64,000 bases of DNA from Chitinophaga pinensis DSM 2588 (GCF_000024005.1 NC_013132.1:9063348-9127347); one strand, 5' to 3'; positions 43,079-53,120 are shown, numbered from the stretch's first letter. The notes: generated from the letters alone by a model not told the origin. Program-made: numbers and translations.

Positions 43079-46000
43079 ATGTTAGGTTTTTTAACTAAAC
43101 TTTTTGGCGGGCACAAGTCGGAGAGAGATATCAAAGCTATCGAGCCTATTGTGAGGCAGATCAACGCGGAGTATGAAAAACTTCAATCCCTTCCTGTAGA
43201 CCAGCTACGTAACAAAACGCAGGACTTCCGTTTGCGTATCAGCACTCATCTTGCCAAAATTGACGAGACCATTGCTGAAAAGAAAGCAGAAGCCGAAAAT
43301 GCGCATGACGTAGCCCAGAAAGACGTTATTTATCAGGAAATCGATAAACTCAAGAAAGAACGTGATACACAGCTGGAAGGTGTACTCAAGGAAATCCTCC
43401 CTGAGGCATTTGCAGTTGTAAAAGATGCGGCCCGCCGTCTCTCACAATCACCCACCATTACTGCTACAGCGACTCCGCTGGACAGACAGCTGGCTGTCAG
43501 AAAAGAATACCTGACAATCGAAGGTGACAATGTGACGTGGAAAAACAGCTGGAACGCTGCCGGTAGTCTTGTAACCTGGAACATGGTGCACTATGATGTA
43601 CAGCTGATTGGTGGTATCGCACTGCACCAGGGTAAAATTTCCGAAATGGCGACGGGTGAAGGTAAAACCCTTGTATCCACACTGCCAGCCTATCTGAACG
43701 CATTAGCCGGTGAAGGTGTACACGTGGTAACCGTGAACGACTACCTGGCTCGTCGTGACTCTGAGTGGAATGGTCCGTTGTTCGAGTTCCTCGGTATTAC
43801 AGTAGATTGTATTGATAAACACCAGCCTAATACTGCTGAGCGTAGAAATGCCTACCTCGCAGATATTACTTATGGTACAAATAACGAGTTCGGCTTTGAC
43901 TACCTGCGTGATAACATGGTGCATAGTCCGGACGAAATGGTACAACGCAAACACCACTTCGCAATGGTCGATGAGGTGGATAGCGTATTGATCGATGATG
44001 CACGTACGCCGCTGATCATCTCTGGTCCGATCCCTCGTGGTGACGAACAGGAGTTCCATGCACTGAAGCCTCGTATTCAGGCACTGGTAGAAGCACAGCG
44101 TAAAGCCACTAACCAGTACCTGCTGGAAGCGAAGAAACTGATCACTGAAGGTAAAGACGATGCGAAAACAGGTGGTATGGCGCTGATGCGTGCATGGCGT
44201 GGTTTACCAAAGAACAGCGCCCTGATCAAGTATCTGAGCGAACCAGGTATAAAAGTATTGCTGCAGAAAGCAGAGAACTATTACCTGGCAGATCAGCAGC
44301 GTGAAATGCCGAAAGTAGACGAAGAACTGTACTTCACTATTGACGAGAAAAACAACAGCGTTGACCTGACAGAAAAAGGTATTTCACTCATCACCCGCAC
44401 AGGAGAAGATCCACACTTCTTCATCCTCCCGGATGTGGGTTCTGAAATAGCAGAGATCGAAAAGAGCGGTCTGACAGCAGATGAAAAACTGCACCAGAAA
44501 GATATCCTGCTCCAGGACTTTGCACAGAAATCTGAACGTATCCACTCCATTCAGCAGTTGCTGAAAGCATACACCCTCTTCGATAAAGATGTGGAGTATG
44601 TGGTAATGGATGGTAAAGTAAAAATCGTTGACGAACAGACAGGTCGTATCCTGGATGGCCGTCGTTATTCCGATGGTCTGCACCAGGCGATCGAGGCAAA
44701 GGAAAACGTGAAAGTAGAAGCTGCTACGCAGACATTCGCTACCGTTACCCTTCAGAACTACTTCCGTATGTATCACAAACTGGCTGGTATGACCGGTACA
44801 GCAACTACAGAAGCGGGTGAGTTCTGGGAAATCTACAAACTGGACGTGGTAACCATCCCGACCAACCTGCCTATCACCCGTAAAGATGCGGAAGATCTGG
44901 TTTACAAAACAAAACGTGATAAATACAGAGCGGTAATAGATGAAGTAAAGCAATTACAGGCTGCCGGTCGTCCGGTACTGGTAGGTACTACTTCCGTAGA
45001 AGTATCCGAATTGCTCGGCAAAATGCTGACCTTCGAAAAAATCCCTCACAATGTATTGAACGCTAAACAGCACGCCCGTGAAGCACAGATCGTTGCAGAA
45101 GCTGGTCTTCCAGGCGCTGTGACCATCGCTACCAACATGGCAGGTCGTGGTACGGATATCAAACTCGGACCTGGCGTAAAAGAAGCTGGTGGTCTGGCCA
45201 TCATCGGTACTGAACGTCACGAAAGCCGTCGTGTTGACCGTCAGCTGCGTGGTCGTGCCGGTCGTCAGGGAGATCCGGGTACATCCCAGTTCTTCGTATC
45301 CCTGGAAGATGACCTGATGCGTATGTTCGGTTCTGACCGTATTGCTGGTCTGATGGACCGTATGGGCTACAAAGAAGGTGAAGTGATCCAGCACAGCATG
45401 ATCACCAAATCCATCGAAAGAGCACAACGTAAAGTAGAAGAAAACAACTTCGGTATCCGTAAACGTCTCCTCGAATACGATGACGTAATGAACAAACAAC
45501 GTACGGTGATCTACGCTAAACGTAATCACGCACTGTTTGGCGAACGTCTGTCCATCGATATCGACAACTCCTTCTACGATGTAGCAGAAAACGTCGTTAC
45601 TACACATAAAAACAGCGGTGACTACGAAGCATTCAAACTGGATGCCATCCTGAACTTCGGTATCGATACCGATATCACCCAGGAAGAACTGAACCGTACA
45701 GATACCACCGCGCTCTCTACCCGTCTTTACCAGCAGGCAAAAGACAACTACGAGCGTAAGACTTCTGAACTGGCACAGCAGACACTGCCTGTTATCGAGC
45801 AGATCCACCGCGAACAGGGTCATCATATCGAAAACATTTCCATCCCGTTCACCGATGGTAAAAAAGGTATGAACATCCTTGCGAATCTGCAGAAAGTAGT
45901 TGACACCAAAGGTTTCGAAACCATCAACGCACTGGAACGCAGCATCACGCTGTCGCTGATCGATGAAGCATGGAAAGAACACCTGCGTGCAATGGATGAT

Positions 46001-46435
46001 CTGAAACAATCCGTTCAGAACGCCGTGTTCGAACAGAAAGATCCATTGCTGATCTATAAATTCGAAGCATTCAATCTCTTCAAAGACCTGAATGCAGAAA
46101 CGAACCGCGAGATCGTATCCTTCCTGTGCCGTTCAGGTATCCCTGTTCAGGAAGATAACCGTCCGCAGCAACAGCAGCAGGAACTTCCACAGCAACCAGC
46201 ATCACAACCACAGATCCGTGAGGGTCGTGAAGAAAAAACTGATATGAGCCGTATGCGCGCTACACATCAGGAATTCGATGGCGGTGATGCCGCTGTAGCA
46301 GAAGATTATGCGGCGGCTAACGCGGAACAAATGAAACAGGAGCCTGTGAAAGCAGGTCCGAAAGTCGGCAGGAATGATCCTTGTCCTTGCGGAAGCGGTA
46401 AGAAGTACAAACAATGTCACGGAAAAGATTTTTAA
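43079..46435 (+). CDS. secA: protein translocase subunit SecA
   Basis: ATPase motor of the Sec export pathway, 1,118 residues. Helicase-like motifs are clear: Walker [12 protein letters not shown] (about 190-200), Walker [21 protein letters not shown], and [13 protein letters not shown] with [14 protein letters not shown]. The C-terminal zinc-binding tail [16 protein letters not shown] (C1102, C1104, C1113, H1114) binds SecB or the ribosome in other bacteria. It is longer than E. coli SecA because of an extra stretch near residues 60-100 (rich in Glu/Lys), another in the middle, and a Gln-rich linker ([15 protein letters not shown]) before the zinc tail. The ATG at 43079 starts [11 protein letters not shown]; the frame further upstream is not coding. 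Confidence 0.98.
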   Translation: MLGFLTKLFGGHKSERDIKAIEPIVRQINAEYEKLQSLPVDQLRNKTQDFRLRISTHLAKIDETIAEKKAEAENAHDVAQKDVIYQEIDKLKKERDTQLEGVLKEILPEAFAVVKDAARRLSQSPTITATATPLDRQLAVRKEYLTIEGDNVTWKNSWNAAGSLVTWNMVHYDVQLIGGIALHQGKISEMATGEGKTLVSTLPAYLNALAGEGVHVVTVNDYLARRDSEWNGPLFEFLGITVDCIDKHQPNTAERRNAYLADITYGTNNEFGFDYLRDNMVHSPDEMVQRKHHFAMVDEVDSVLIDDARTPLIISGPIPRGDEQEFHALKPRIQALVEAQRKATNQYLLEAKKLITEGKDDAKTGGMALMRAWRGLPKNSALIKYLSEPGIKVLLQKAENYYLADQQREMPKVDEELYFTIDEKNNSVDLTEKGISLITRTGEDPHFFILPDVGSEIAEIEKSGLTADEKLHQKDILLQDFAQKSERIHSIQQLLKAYTLFDKDVEYVVMDGKVKIVDEQTGRILDGRRYSDGLHQAIEAKENVKVEAATQTFATVTLQNYFRMYHKLAGMTGTATTEAGEFWEIYKLDVVTIPTNLPITRKDAEDLVYKTKRDKYRAVIDEVKQLQAAGRPVLVGTTSVEVSELLGKMLTFEKIPHNVLNAKQHAREAQIVAEAGLPGAVTIATNMAGRGTDIKLGPGVKEAGGLAIIGTERHESRRVDRQLRGRAGRQGDPGTSQFFVSLEDDLMRMFGSDRIAGLMDRMGYKEGEVIQHSMITKSIERAQRKVEENNFGIRKRLLEYDDVMNKQRTVIYAKRNHALFGERLSIDIDNSFYDVAENVVTTHKNSGDYEAFKLDAILNFGIDTDITQEELNRTDTTALSTRLYQQAKDNYERKTSELAQQTLPVIEQIHREQGHHIENISIPFTDGKKGMNILANLQKVVDTKGFETINALERSITLSLIDEAWKEHLRAMDDLKQSVQNAVFEQKDPLLIYKFEAFNLFKDLNAETNREIVSFLCRSGIPVQEDNRPQQQQQELPQQPASQPQIREGREEKTDMSRMRATHQEFDGGDAAVAEDYAAANAEQMKQEPVKAGPKVGRNDPCPCGSGKKYKQCHGKDF

Positions 46436-46453
46436 TCTTTTAGAGAGATAAGG

Positions 46454-46483
46454 AAAGGGTCCGCTTACAGCGGGCCCTTTTTT
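46454..46483 (+). terminator. rho-independent terminator of secA
   Basis: AAAGGGTCCGC and GCGGGCCCTTT pair with one wobble around TTACA, followed by T residues, 19 nt after the secA stop. Confidence 0.82.
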
Positions 46484-46540
46484 GTTGTGGATATGTCCAT
46501 TTCCAGATTTCCCTTACTTTCGCACACGAAACCTGTCACA

Positions 46541-47188
46541 ATGAAACTCAACAGATACATCGACCATACCGTTCTCAAACCTACCACTACACTTGAAGAT
46601 ATCAAGACCCTCTGCATGGAAGCGGTAGAATACGATTTTGCTGCGGTATGCATACCTCCTCCTTTTGTTAAAATGGCAAAGACCTTTGTGGGTAATACAA
46701 CAACAAAGGTGGCGACTGTAACGGGCTTTCCGTTTGGTTACTCAGCGATTGAAGCAAAAGTGGCTGAGACCATACTGGCGATTGTAGACGGCGCTGACGA
46801 GATTGATATGGTAGCCAGTATCCTGGCGATCAAAAATAAGGACTGGGCATACCTGGAAAAAGAGATCGCGACCATGATGGCGGTCATCCGTCAGCATGGT
46901 AAAGTCATTAAGGTGATCATTGAAAGTGGCATATTATTGGAAGAAGAGATTGTACAGTGCTGTGAACTGTACGCCAGATACCAGGTGGATTTTGTAAAGA
47001 CCTCTACAGGGTATGCCGAAAAAGGGGCGACCGTTGCCGCAGTATCACTCATGAGGGCAAACCTGCCGGCAAATATTCAGATAAAAGCTTCCGGCGGTAT
47101 TCGTACCTTTGATTTTGCAAAGGAGCTGATCGACGCAGGCGCCACCAGGATCGGGACGAGTAATGGCGTGGCCCTCATGAAGGGATAA
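46541..47188 (+). CDS. deoC: deoxyribose-phosphate aldolase
   Basis: Cytosolic class I aldolase of 215 residues that cleaves 2-deoxyribose 5-phosphate to glyceraldehyde 3-phosphate and acetaldehyde. It starts MKLNRYIDHTVLKP at the ATG at 46541; the longer upstream frame lacks homology. The Schiff-base lysine is K153 in VDFVKTSTGYAEKGA, with the second active-site lysine K182 in IKASGGIR; VATVTGFPFGY and DGADEIDMV are typical. It probably forms a unit with the SPOR and M20 genes, as the next start is 4 nt downstream. Confidence 0.96.
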   Translation: MKLNRYIDHTVLKPTTTLEDIKTLCMEAVEYDFAAVCIPPPFVKMAKTFVGNTTTKVATVTGFPFGYSAIEAKVAETILAIVDGADEIDMVASILAIKNKDWAYLEKEIATMMAVIRQHGKVIKVIIESGILLEEEIVQCCELYARYQVDFVKTSTGYAEKGATVAAVSLMRANLPANIQIKASGGIRTFDFAKELIDAGATRIGTSNGVALMKG

Positions 47189-47192
47189 AAGT

Positions 47193-47639
47193 ATGAATAT
47201 GAAACACTTAATATTATTATTCTCCGGACTGCTGATCGGAGGCCTGGCAATGGCACAGGACGCACCTATTGCCAGTAGCGGCGGCGTGAAAGTCGTAAAA
47301 GACAGCCGTCTGGACCTGCTGATCAGGAAACAGATCTACATCAACACCCTGGCTATCCGTAACCAACCGGGCTTCAGGGTACAGGTTATTTCTACCAACA
47401 AAAGAAATGAAGCCAATGATATAAAGGCACGTGCTATGCAGTTATATCCTGATTACCGTACTTATCTGGATTACCAGGCCCCTTACTTCAAGGTGCGCGT
47501 AGGTGACTTTAAAACCCGCGAAGAAGCCACGGAACTCAGAGAAAAAATGAGTGCCAGCTTTCCGGGAGGTGTATTTGTAGTACCTGCCATTATTAATCTG
47601 TCACCTGAGAAAGAAGCTGGTAATGAAGAATCGTATTAA
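47193..47639 (+). CDS. SPOR domain-containing exported protein
   Basis: Exported protein of 148 residues: the signal peptide MNMKHLILLFSGLLIGGLAMAQ is followed by a linker and a SPOR domain (about 60-135; GFRVQVISTNKRNEANDIKA and YFKVRVGDFKTREEATELRE). SPOR domains bind denuded peptidoglycan at division sites. It starts 4 nt after deoC and overlaps the M20 gene by 17 bp, so the three genes are likely one operon, though their roles do not obviously connect. Confidence 0.86.
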   Translation: MNMKHLILLFSGLLIGGLAMAQDAPIASSGGVKVVKDSRLDLLIRKQIYINTLAIRNQPGFRVQVISTNKRNEANDIKARAMQLYPDYRTYLDYQAPYFKVRVGDFKTREEATELREKMSASFPGGVFVVPAIINLSPEKEAGNEESY

Positions 47640-48798
47640 GGAACTGGCGCAGCAATACGCGCCGGAGTTCGTTGCTATCCGCCGTCACATTCACGCCCAT
47701 CCTGAATTATCCTTCCAGGAATATGAAACATCAAAATTCATTCAGCAAAAACTGGACGAATTCGGCGTATCTTATACTGCTGGTATTGCCGGTACCGGCA
47801 TTATCGCTACCATAGCAGGTAAAAATCCATCTTCCAAAACCATTGCTTTAAGAGCTGATATCGATGCACTCCCTATCACCGAAGCGAACGATGTACCTTA
47901 TAAATCACTCAATACAGGCGTAATGCATGCCTGCGGACACGATGTACACACCACCTGTGTACTCGGCGCTACCCGCATCCTGCAGGAGCTGAAAGATGAA
48001 TTTGAAGGCACCGTTAGAGTACTGTTCCAGCCAGGTGAAGAAAAACACCCGGGGGGCGCCAGTCTCATGATACAGGATGGAGCATTGGAAAATCCCCGTC
48101 CCGACGCGATACTGGGTATGCACGTGCAGCCGAGTATGGAAGCAGGTAAACTGGGCTTCCGCGCCGGACAGTACATGGCCAGCGCTGATGAGATCTATAT
48201 TACGATCAAAGGAAAGGGCGGTCACGCAGCTTTGCCTCACCTGACTGTAGATACTATTCTCGTGGCATCTCACCTGGTGGTAAGTCTGCAACAGGTGATC
48301 AGCCGTAACAATAATCCGTTTTCACCGTCCGTACTTAGCATCTGTGCCTTCAACGGCGGTTATACAACAAACGTCATTCCCAGCGAAGTAAAACTCATGG
48401 GAACTTTCAGGGCAATGGATGAAACATGGCGCTTTAAAGCACATGAGATCATCAAAAAACAGGCAACCGAACTAGCCCATGCTATGGGAGCAGAGATCGA
48501 TATTGAAATACTCGTAGGTTATCCCTGCCTGTACAATAACGAAGCCGTAACCGGCAAAGCACGCGGTCTGGCAGAAGATTATCTTGGTCTGTCTAATGTA
48601 GAAGATACAGAAGTACGTATGGGCGCTGAAGACTTTGCCTTCTACTCCCAGATCGTTCCGGCTTGTTTCTTCCGCTTAGGTACCGGTAATATCTCCCGTG
48701 GTATCACCTCCGGTGTACATACCCCGACCTTCGACGTAGATGAAAATGCGATCGAAGTGGGTATCGGGACGATGGCATGGCTGGCCACCCAATTCTGA
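47623..48798 (+). CDS. M20 family metallopeptidase (amidohydrolase)
   Basis: Zinc/manganese amidohydrolase of 391 residues, M20D type (N-acyl-amino-acid or indole-acetyl-amino-acid hydrolase-like). Metal ligands appear in MHACGHDVHT (C104, H106) and FQPGEEKHPGG (E139, E140), with MHVQPS and GAEDFAFYS further on. No signal peptide is present, so it acts in the cytoplasm. It overlaps the SPOR gene by 17 bp and is followed by a terminator hairpin. The exact substrate is unknown. Confidence 0.92.
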   Translation: MKNRIKELAQQYAPEFVAIRRHIHAHPELSFQEYETSKFIQQKLDEFGVSYTAGIAGTGIIATIAGKNPSSKTIALRADIDALPITEANDVPYKSLNTGVMHACGHDVHTTCVLGATRILQELKDEFEGTVRVLFQPGEEKHPGGASLMIQDGALENPRPDAILGMHVQPSMEAGKLGFRAGQYMASADEIYITIKGKGGHAALPHLTVDTILVASHLVVSLQQVISRNNNPFSPSVLSICAFNGGYTTNVIPSEVKLMGTFRAMDETWRFKAHEIIKKQATELAHAMGAEIDIEILVGYPCLYNNEAVTGKARGLAEDYLGLSNVEDTEVRMGAEDFAFYSQIVPACFFRLGTGNISRGITSGVHTPTFDVDENAIEVGIGTMAWLATQF

Positions 48799-48817
48799 TA
48801 CAAGCGCTTATTATATT

Positions 48818-48857
48818 AAGAAAAGCCGTTCGCATAACGCGGACGGCTTTCTTGTTT
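48818..48857 (+). terminator. rho-independent terminator of the M20 gene
   Basis: AAAGCCGTTCGC and GCGGACGGCTTT pair with one mismatch around ATAAC, followed by a T-rich stretch. Confidence 0.75.
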
Positions 48858-48878
48858 TATCTAAACTAAAGTAACCAA

Positions 48879-48904
48879 AGAGGTCCACTGGAAAGCAGAC
48901 CTCT
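48879..48904 (-). terminator. terminator of the GntR/ABC operon
   Basis: AGAGGTC and GACCTCT form a stem with a 12-nt loop, about 40 nt after the stop of the last minus-strand gene; a moderate T stretch follows on that strand. Confidence 0.55.
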
Positions 48905-48943
48905 ATCAACATAGCCTTTTTGTCTTATCGTTATAAAAAAAGT

Positions 48944-49609
48944 TTATCTGATTTTTTTGATAGCTGATGCGGATACTCCTTCCATGCGGAATACAGCCAG
49001 TGTCTCAATGTCCATCTGTACATCCTTATAAGGCACATTGTAAGATTCCAAAGCACTGTTTTTCCCCAAAGCGACCTGCAAAGAATCCACTTTACTGTAA
49101 TCACCATGCACTTTCAGTTCACAGCCATTGCCACCGTTGACATTCAGCTTTCCCAGTTGTACATCGATGATATCAATACCACAACCCTCATTTGCATGGA
49201 CGTTCAGTACCGGTTGATTGAACCGTTGCAAGAAAACAGCACCTTCTTTTATCACTACATCAGTGAGATCGGTACACTCCAGGGTGCTTACATGATAGTT
49301 CTTCAAATTGAGAAACAACGTATCATTATGAAGTGAATACATAAACTTGCCGTCCTGGTTTTCTGTAAAGACAGCCACATTTTTGTCACTTTTTATAATT
49401 GGTAAATTATGGTCCCGTGATCCCTCCAATACCAAGACTTTGAATGGCTTTAAATCCTGGCCTCTTCTTGGCTGATTCACCTCTGTTCTTATCGCTTCTT
49501 TGCCATTATAGCCCTTCTTATAATTTGCCCATATCACACCATCTGCTATCAGCATCAGCAGTATGAGCAGGCCTGCAAAAGCGATTAATAATTTATAACT
49601 GGTCTTCAT
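48944..49609 (-). CDS. membrane-anchored GIN-like (DUF2807-type) protein
   Basis: Protein of 221 residues with one N-terminal membrane helix (YKLLIAFAGLLILLMLIADGVI), leaving most of the chain outside the cytoplasm. The rest shows short beta repeats such as FKVLVLEGSRDHNLPI, LNVHANEGCGIDIID and LNVNGGNGCELKVHG, which resemble the putative autotransporter adhesin head GIN domain (DUF2807). The family call is moderate. It is the last gene of a four-gene operon with an ABC ATPase, a membrane protein and a GntR regulator, and so may serve the same envelope-related function. Confidence 0.68.
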   Translation of the reverse strand: MKTSYKLLIAFAGLLILLMLIADGVIWANYKKGYNGKEAIRTEVNQPRRGQDLKPFKVLVLEGSRDHNLPIIKSDKNVAVFTENQDGKFMYSLHNDTLFLNLKNYHVSTLECTDLTDVVIKEGAVFLQRFNQPVLNVHANEGCGIDIIDVQLGKLNVNGGNGCELKVHGDYSKVDSLQVALGKNSALESYNVPYKDVQMDIETLAVFRMEGVSASAIKKIR

Positions 49610-49627
49610 GACTACCGTTTTAATGAA

Positions 49628-49999
49628 TTACTTGAAATGAGATTTTTTAAACTTCTCGTAATGCGTCTTTAGTTCATCCAGCTCTACATCCAGCAGATAT
49701 ATACTGCGGAAGAACTGTGGCAACTCATTCGCCATGAACTGTTCCTTTTTCAATTGCTTGATCTTCCTGGATGCACCAGCTGCGACAAAGTAACCAATCC
49801 CTCTTTTATTATAGATGATATCGTATTGCTGTAGATATTCACAAGTGCGCATCACCGTATTGGGATTCACTTCCAGCTGTACCGCCAGTTCTCTCACCGA
49901 AGGAATTCTGTCCTCTGGTTTCCACTTGTCAAGCAACATCTGCTCGCACATATAATCGGCGATCTGGAGATATATAGCCTGCGTGTCTTTGAATTCCAT
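49628..49999 (-). CDS. GntR family transcriptional regulator (YtrA-like)
   Basis: Regulator of 123 residues. A winged-helix DNA-binding domain (about 8-75; PEDRIPSVRELAVQLEVNPNTVMRTCEYLQ) is followed by a short C-terminal helical dimerisation region, as in the YtrA subfamily, which has no large ligand domain. It is the third gene of an operon encoding an ABC transporter. A perfect inverted repeat at the operon promoter (51693-51716) is a likely binding site for autoregulation. Confidence 0.92.
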   Translation of the reverse strand: MEFKDTQAIYLQIADYMCEQMLLDKWKPEDRIPSVRELAVQLEVNPNTVMRTCEYLQQYDIIYNKRGIGYFVAAGASRKIKQLKKEQFMANELPQFFRSIYLLDVELDELKTHYEKFKKSHFK

Positions 50000-50027
50000 A
50001 AATGATCTATTTAACCAATAGTTCTGA

Positions 50028-50840
50028 TTATATTTCCTTGTCTCTCAACCGTGCATATGCCAGTGTCCAGAGCATAGGCGGTAATAAGTATTTCGCTGTG
50101 AATATGAAAATTTGCTGCAATGTTTCCGGTATGATCAGTACATCATGGATTTCTCCTATAGAAGTTGCGCCCTTTTGTATCTGCACAACCGTGAACGGAA
50201 AATGAGAATACCATTCATCCAGGGTTTTACCAAAGAACAGCATTACAAAAACAGTATTCACTAAGTACAGACAGAACAGAAAAACAGCCAGCAGAAAAAT
50301 TGTTTTAATAAAACTATACTTTTGAAAATAAACAGCTCCTAATAACATAAATGCCTGTGCGATGAACCATACAACATAGAAGTATTGCCAGGGCATGTCA
50401 GCTGTGAATTCCTTTAGATCATTGACAATATGTACACCCTTCCTTGTATAGATGATCGAATCCATCGTCTGATAAGCCAGGAAAAATGCCACATGATAAA
50501 AGAGCAGAAAACCAACGGTGGTTACCAGCAATGTACTGATGAATTTTTCCAGGTGTGAGGCCGGGAATAACAGGTAGTCAATACCCTGTTGTTTATTCCC
50601 TAATTCACCAAAACAGAGACTGGTGAAAATAAGACCGGCAACATACATTCCGATAAAAAACAGCGGCATTAATCCACTGGCCTTAATGGAAAAATTATCA
50701 GTAGAAGATATTAGCAGTAATATCAGCAACAGCACTGTCAGCACAATAACAGACATACCGTACAGCCGGTAGTTATCCTGAAAATGTTTCCTCATATACC
50801 ACCCGAAACGAACCGGGCTAAATAAATTATTCGCTTGCAT
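50028..50840 (-). CDS. multi-pass membrane protein, probable ABC transporter permease
   Basis: Membrane protein of 270 residues with about six hydrophobic helices (for example VIVLTVLLLILLLISS and FLLAVFLFCLYLVNTVFVMLFFG). It resembles the ABC-2-type or YtrC/D-like permeases that pair with a GntR regulator and an ATPase. It starts 5 nt after the stop of the ATPase gene. The substrate is unknown; the homologous Bacillus operon responds to cell-wall-targeting antibiotics. Confidence 0.72.
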   Translation of the reverse strand: MQANNLFSPVRFGWYMRKHFQDNYRLYGMSVIVLTVLLLILLLISSTDNFSIKASGLMPLFFIGMYVAGLIFTSLCFGELGNKQQGIDYLLFPASHLEKFISTLLVTTVGFLLFYHVAFFLAYQTMDSIIYTRKGVHIVNDLKEFTADMPWQYFYVVWFIAQAFMLLGAVYFQKYSFIKTIFLLAVFLFCLYLVNTVFVMLFFGKTLDEWYSHFPFTVVQIQKGATSIGEIHDVLIIPETLQQIFIFTAKYLLPPMLWTLAYARLRDKEI

Positions 50841-50845
50841 AAGGG

Positions 50846-51679
50846 TTAGTTAAAGATTTGTGTGATGCGCTCAGGTTTATCCAATACAGCATTGAACAGC
50901 AGTTCCATGTCAATCTTGCTATGCTGCGCTCCTTCATTCTGCATGATAACAGCATGACCACGGATAGAACTGTCTGAAAACAGTACTTTATTCGTATCCG
51001 CAATGTTGGTTACCGTACTGAATAGCAGTCTGTCGGTTACTGTTTCCACGTCCTGTCTGAAGATGATCTTGTGATTGTCGATGATCACAATACTATCGAT
51101 CAGGTTATCCAGATCACGTACCTGGTGTGTAGAGATGATGATGCATTTTTCATCGCTGACAGCCGCCGCAATCACTTTACGGAACTGGCTCTTGGAAGGA
51201 ATATCCAGACCATTGGTCGGCTCGTCAAGGATCAACGCTTTTGTGTTGGAGGCCAGTGCAAAACTGATCAGCACTTTCTTTTTCTGACCATAAGACATTT
51301 CTGTCAGTTTCTGGTCCATGGGGATCTGGAACTCTTCCAGATAGTTGTAGAATGCCTTCTTATCAAACAAGGGGTAGAAAGGGGCATAGGTACTTACGTA
51401 ACTCTTGATACTCACCTGTGGCAGATAGAACTCTTCCGGTACCATAAAGATGTTCTGCAAAAACGCCGGTTGACGATAACGTGATTCAAAACCCAGCACC
51501 TTACAGTGACCGGCATTAGGGAATAACAACCCTGCAATATGCTTCAGCAGACTGGACTTACCCGCACCATTCTTTCCCAGCAAACCATAAATGTGACCAG
51601 CCTCCAGCTGCAGATTCAGGTGCTCGAACAAAGGCTTGTTCTTTCGATAACTGAATGATAGATTCTGGATGGATATCAT
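50846..51679 (-). CDS. ABC transporter ATP-binding protein
   Basis: ATPase of 277 residues: Walker A GLLGKNGAGKSSLL (about 33-46), a signature region MSYGQKKKVLIS, which replaces the usual LSGGQ, Walker B KALILDEPTNGLD and the switch ISTHQV. The C-terminal part (from about 215) is a short extension. First gene of the operon ATPase-membrane protein-GntR-GIN-like protein, with operator and promoter just upstream. Confidence 0.94.
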   Translation of the reverse strand: MISIQNLSFSYRKNKPLFEHLNLQLEAGHIYGLLGKNGAGKSSLLKHIAGLLFPNAGHCKVLGFESRYRQPAFLQNIFMVPEEFYLPQVSIKSYVSTYAPFYPLFDKKAFYNYLEEFQIPMDQKLTEMSYGQKKKVLISFALASNTKALILDEPTNGLDIPSKSQFRKVIAAAVSDEKCIIISTHQVRDLDNLIDSIVIIDNHKIIFRQDVETVTDRLLFSTVTNIADTNKVLFSDSSIRGHAVIMQNEGAQHSKIDMELLFNAVLDKPERITQIFN

Positions 51680-51692
51680 AGATTAGTGATTT

Positions 51693-51716
51693 AGTGTACT
51701 ACTTACCTAGTACACT
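51693..51716. promoter_or_regulatory. perfect inverted repeat, likely GntR (YtrA-type) operator
   Basis: AGTGTACTA-N6-TAGTACACT is an exact 9-bp inverted repeat, 14 bp upstream of the ATPase start codon and directly downstream of the -7 element, so it covers the expected transcription start. AGTGTA/TACACT half-sites resemble those associated with YtrA-type regulators. Confidence 0.75.
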
Positions 51717-51717
51717 G

Positions 51718-51747
51718 TAAAAGTAGGAAGGATTTTTAAATTGCAAA
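51718..51747 (-). promoter_or_regulatory. promoter of the GntR/ABC operon
   Basis: Minus-strand TTTG (51744-51747) and TACTTTTA (51718-51725) are 18 bp apart; the -7 box differs from TAnnTTTG only at the last base. The operator lies immediately downstream. Confidence 0.5.
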
Positions 51748-51949
51748 ATGTTTTTTTCAGCGCTCGGGGGGATTAGCAATAAAATCACCTGATATTCAGG
51801 GTTTTTACAGGCAATTTATTTTTTATAGGACGGAAACCGGGATTATACAGGGCGTATCTACTCAATAACAAGGCATACATAATGAGTAAAGACTGATTTA
51901 ATCTTGACTTTGTCGGTTAAATTCTACACATTAAGACTTTTTTATAAGC

Positions 51950-51957
51950 TATATTTG
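51950..51957 (+). promoter_or_regulatory. -7 element of the unknown exported protein gene
   Basis: TATATTTG matches TAnnTTTG exactly and lies 31 bp upstream of the start codon at 51989. No clear -33 TTTG was found. Confidence 0.5.
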
Positions 51958-51988
51958 CTTTCGTGGTTTACATTTAAATCTATCCCCT

Positions 51989-53062
51989 ATGAAAGGCCCT
52001 ATAGCAGCCGTGCTTTGTTTAAGCCTTTTATTTTCAGCGATTACGGCATCTGCACAGTTCGTGAAGACGAAAGACCTGGAGAAGATGAAAAAGCGAACAA
52101 GAATCATTGTGTTGAAAGAAAAACCTGATAAGAAGATCCTAAAGCAACTCGCCCGTACTTCCCCTGAAATGGCAAATGCTTATAAGCAGGCGATCAGACA
52201 ATTAAATCAGGATTTCCCTGAAGCAGTAAGACAGTTTTGGACAGTGAACAGTGGCGCTACTATAGAAGTACGCACCGAAAAAGAAATTGAGAAAATCCGT
52301 AAAAAAAGTGACAGAACCAGTATCGTGATGGATTGCCAGTCACTCCATGTAAAACCTGGTGCGAAAAGCAGGTATTCCAAACTGACGCGTACCTACACCT
52401 CCGGACTGACATGGCAGAAAGATCCGAAAGACCTCAGTATACCGGTTATCAGTATGACCTTTATTGAGAGCGATCTGCAGTATCCTTTCTACATCCAGAA
52501 CATGTCCGATCAGTTCCCGGATTATATCGATCTGGCAGTAGGTCTGCGCCTGGCCACCTTCGTATTTAACGAGCAACTGGACGGAAAAACTTCTACTGTT
52601 TTGCAGAAAGAGATCAAACACAACGCAGTACTGATGAAGGGTAAAACCCTTGTATTATGCAAAGACTGGCTGGATGAAACATTCGAAGCCAACGTGGCAA
52701 AAACTGACTATCCCTTCCCGATTAAATACGTAAGTCTTGAAGAACTGGAAAGCCTGATCCGCAAAGACGTTTACGACAGTACAGTCGTTGCCTACGTCCC
52801 CGCCGGCGTATTCTCCACCTTCGATAAAAACGCACCCAGCATGGAAGTCCATGTACCGGTTGTGTTTGATCCGGCGAATGGTATGCCGCTCTGCCACTCC
52901 GATATCAGTCATGAAATGTTCCAGGCATGGGGTTTCTCATTGATTCCAAGAATGGGGAAGACAGTAGTAGGGTTTAAGAAGATCAGGAATGAAGATATCC
53001 GGCATTTTGCAAAGTCGATCACCGAAGGAGAAGAACAGGAACAGATGGGACTGAATAATTAA
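51989..53062 (+). CDS. exported protein of unknown function
   Basis: Protein of 357 residues with a signal peptide (MKGPIAAVLCLSLLFSAITASAQ). I do not recognise the family. The N-terminal part (about 30-110) is rich in Lys and Arg. The central part (about 110-300) looks like mixed alpha/beta structure, with segments such as TSIVMDCQSLHVKPG, VISMTFIESDLQYPFYIQNM and STVVAYVPAGVFSTF. The C-terminal part contains GMPLCHSDISHEMFQAWGFSLIPRM. No lipobox or catalytic motif is clear. It is alone, and its TAA stop codon begins a heptad repeat array (53057-53091). Confidence 0.8.
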   Translation: MKGPIAAVLCLSLLFSAITASAQFVKTKDLEKMKKRTRIIVLKEKPDKKILKQLARTSPEMANAYKQAIRQLNQDFPEAVRQFWTVNSGATIEVRTEKEIEKIRKKSDRTSIVMDCQSLHVKPGAKSRYSKLTRTYTSGLTWQKDPKDLSIPVISMTFIESDLQYPFYIQNMSDQFPDYIDLAVGLRLATFVFNEQLDGKTSTVLQKEIKHNAVLMKGKTLVLCKDWLDETFEANVAKTDYPFPIKYVSLEELESLIRKDVYDSTVVAYVPAGVFSTFDKNAPSMEVHVPVVFDPANGMPLCHSDISHEMFQAWGFSLIPRMGKTVVGFKKIRNEDIRHFAKSITEGEEQEQMGLNN

Positions 53063-53091
53063 AGAATTAAGAATTAAGGATTAAGAATTAG
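53057..53091 (+). repeat. heptad array, element E4 left arm, at a stop codon
   Basis: AATTAAAG, AATTAAG, AATTAAG, GATTAAG and a partial AATTA, beginning over the last codons and TAA stop (53060-53062) of the unknown exported protein gene. Confidence 0.88.
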
Positions 53092-53120
53092 CCCCTTGTA
53101 TGTAGGCTGACATATAAACA

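Noticed and set aside
44954..46009. A 351-codon open frame antisense to secA
   Set aside because: It lies wholly inside a clearly functional gene on the other strand, and its product is low in complexity and matches nothing; long antisense frames arise from codon bias.
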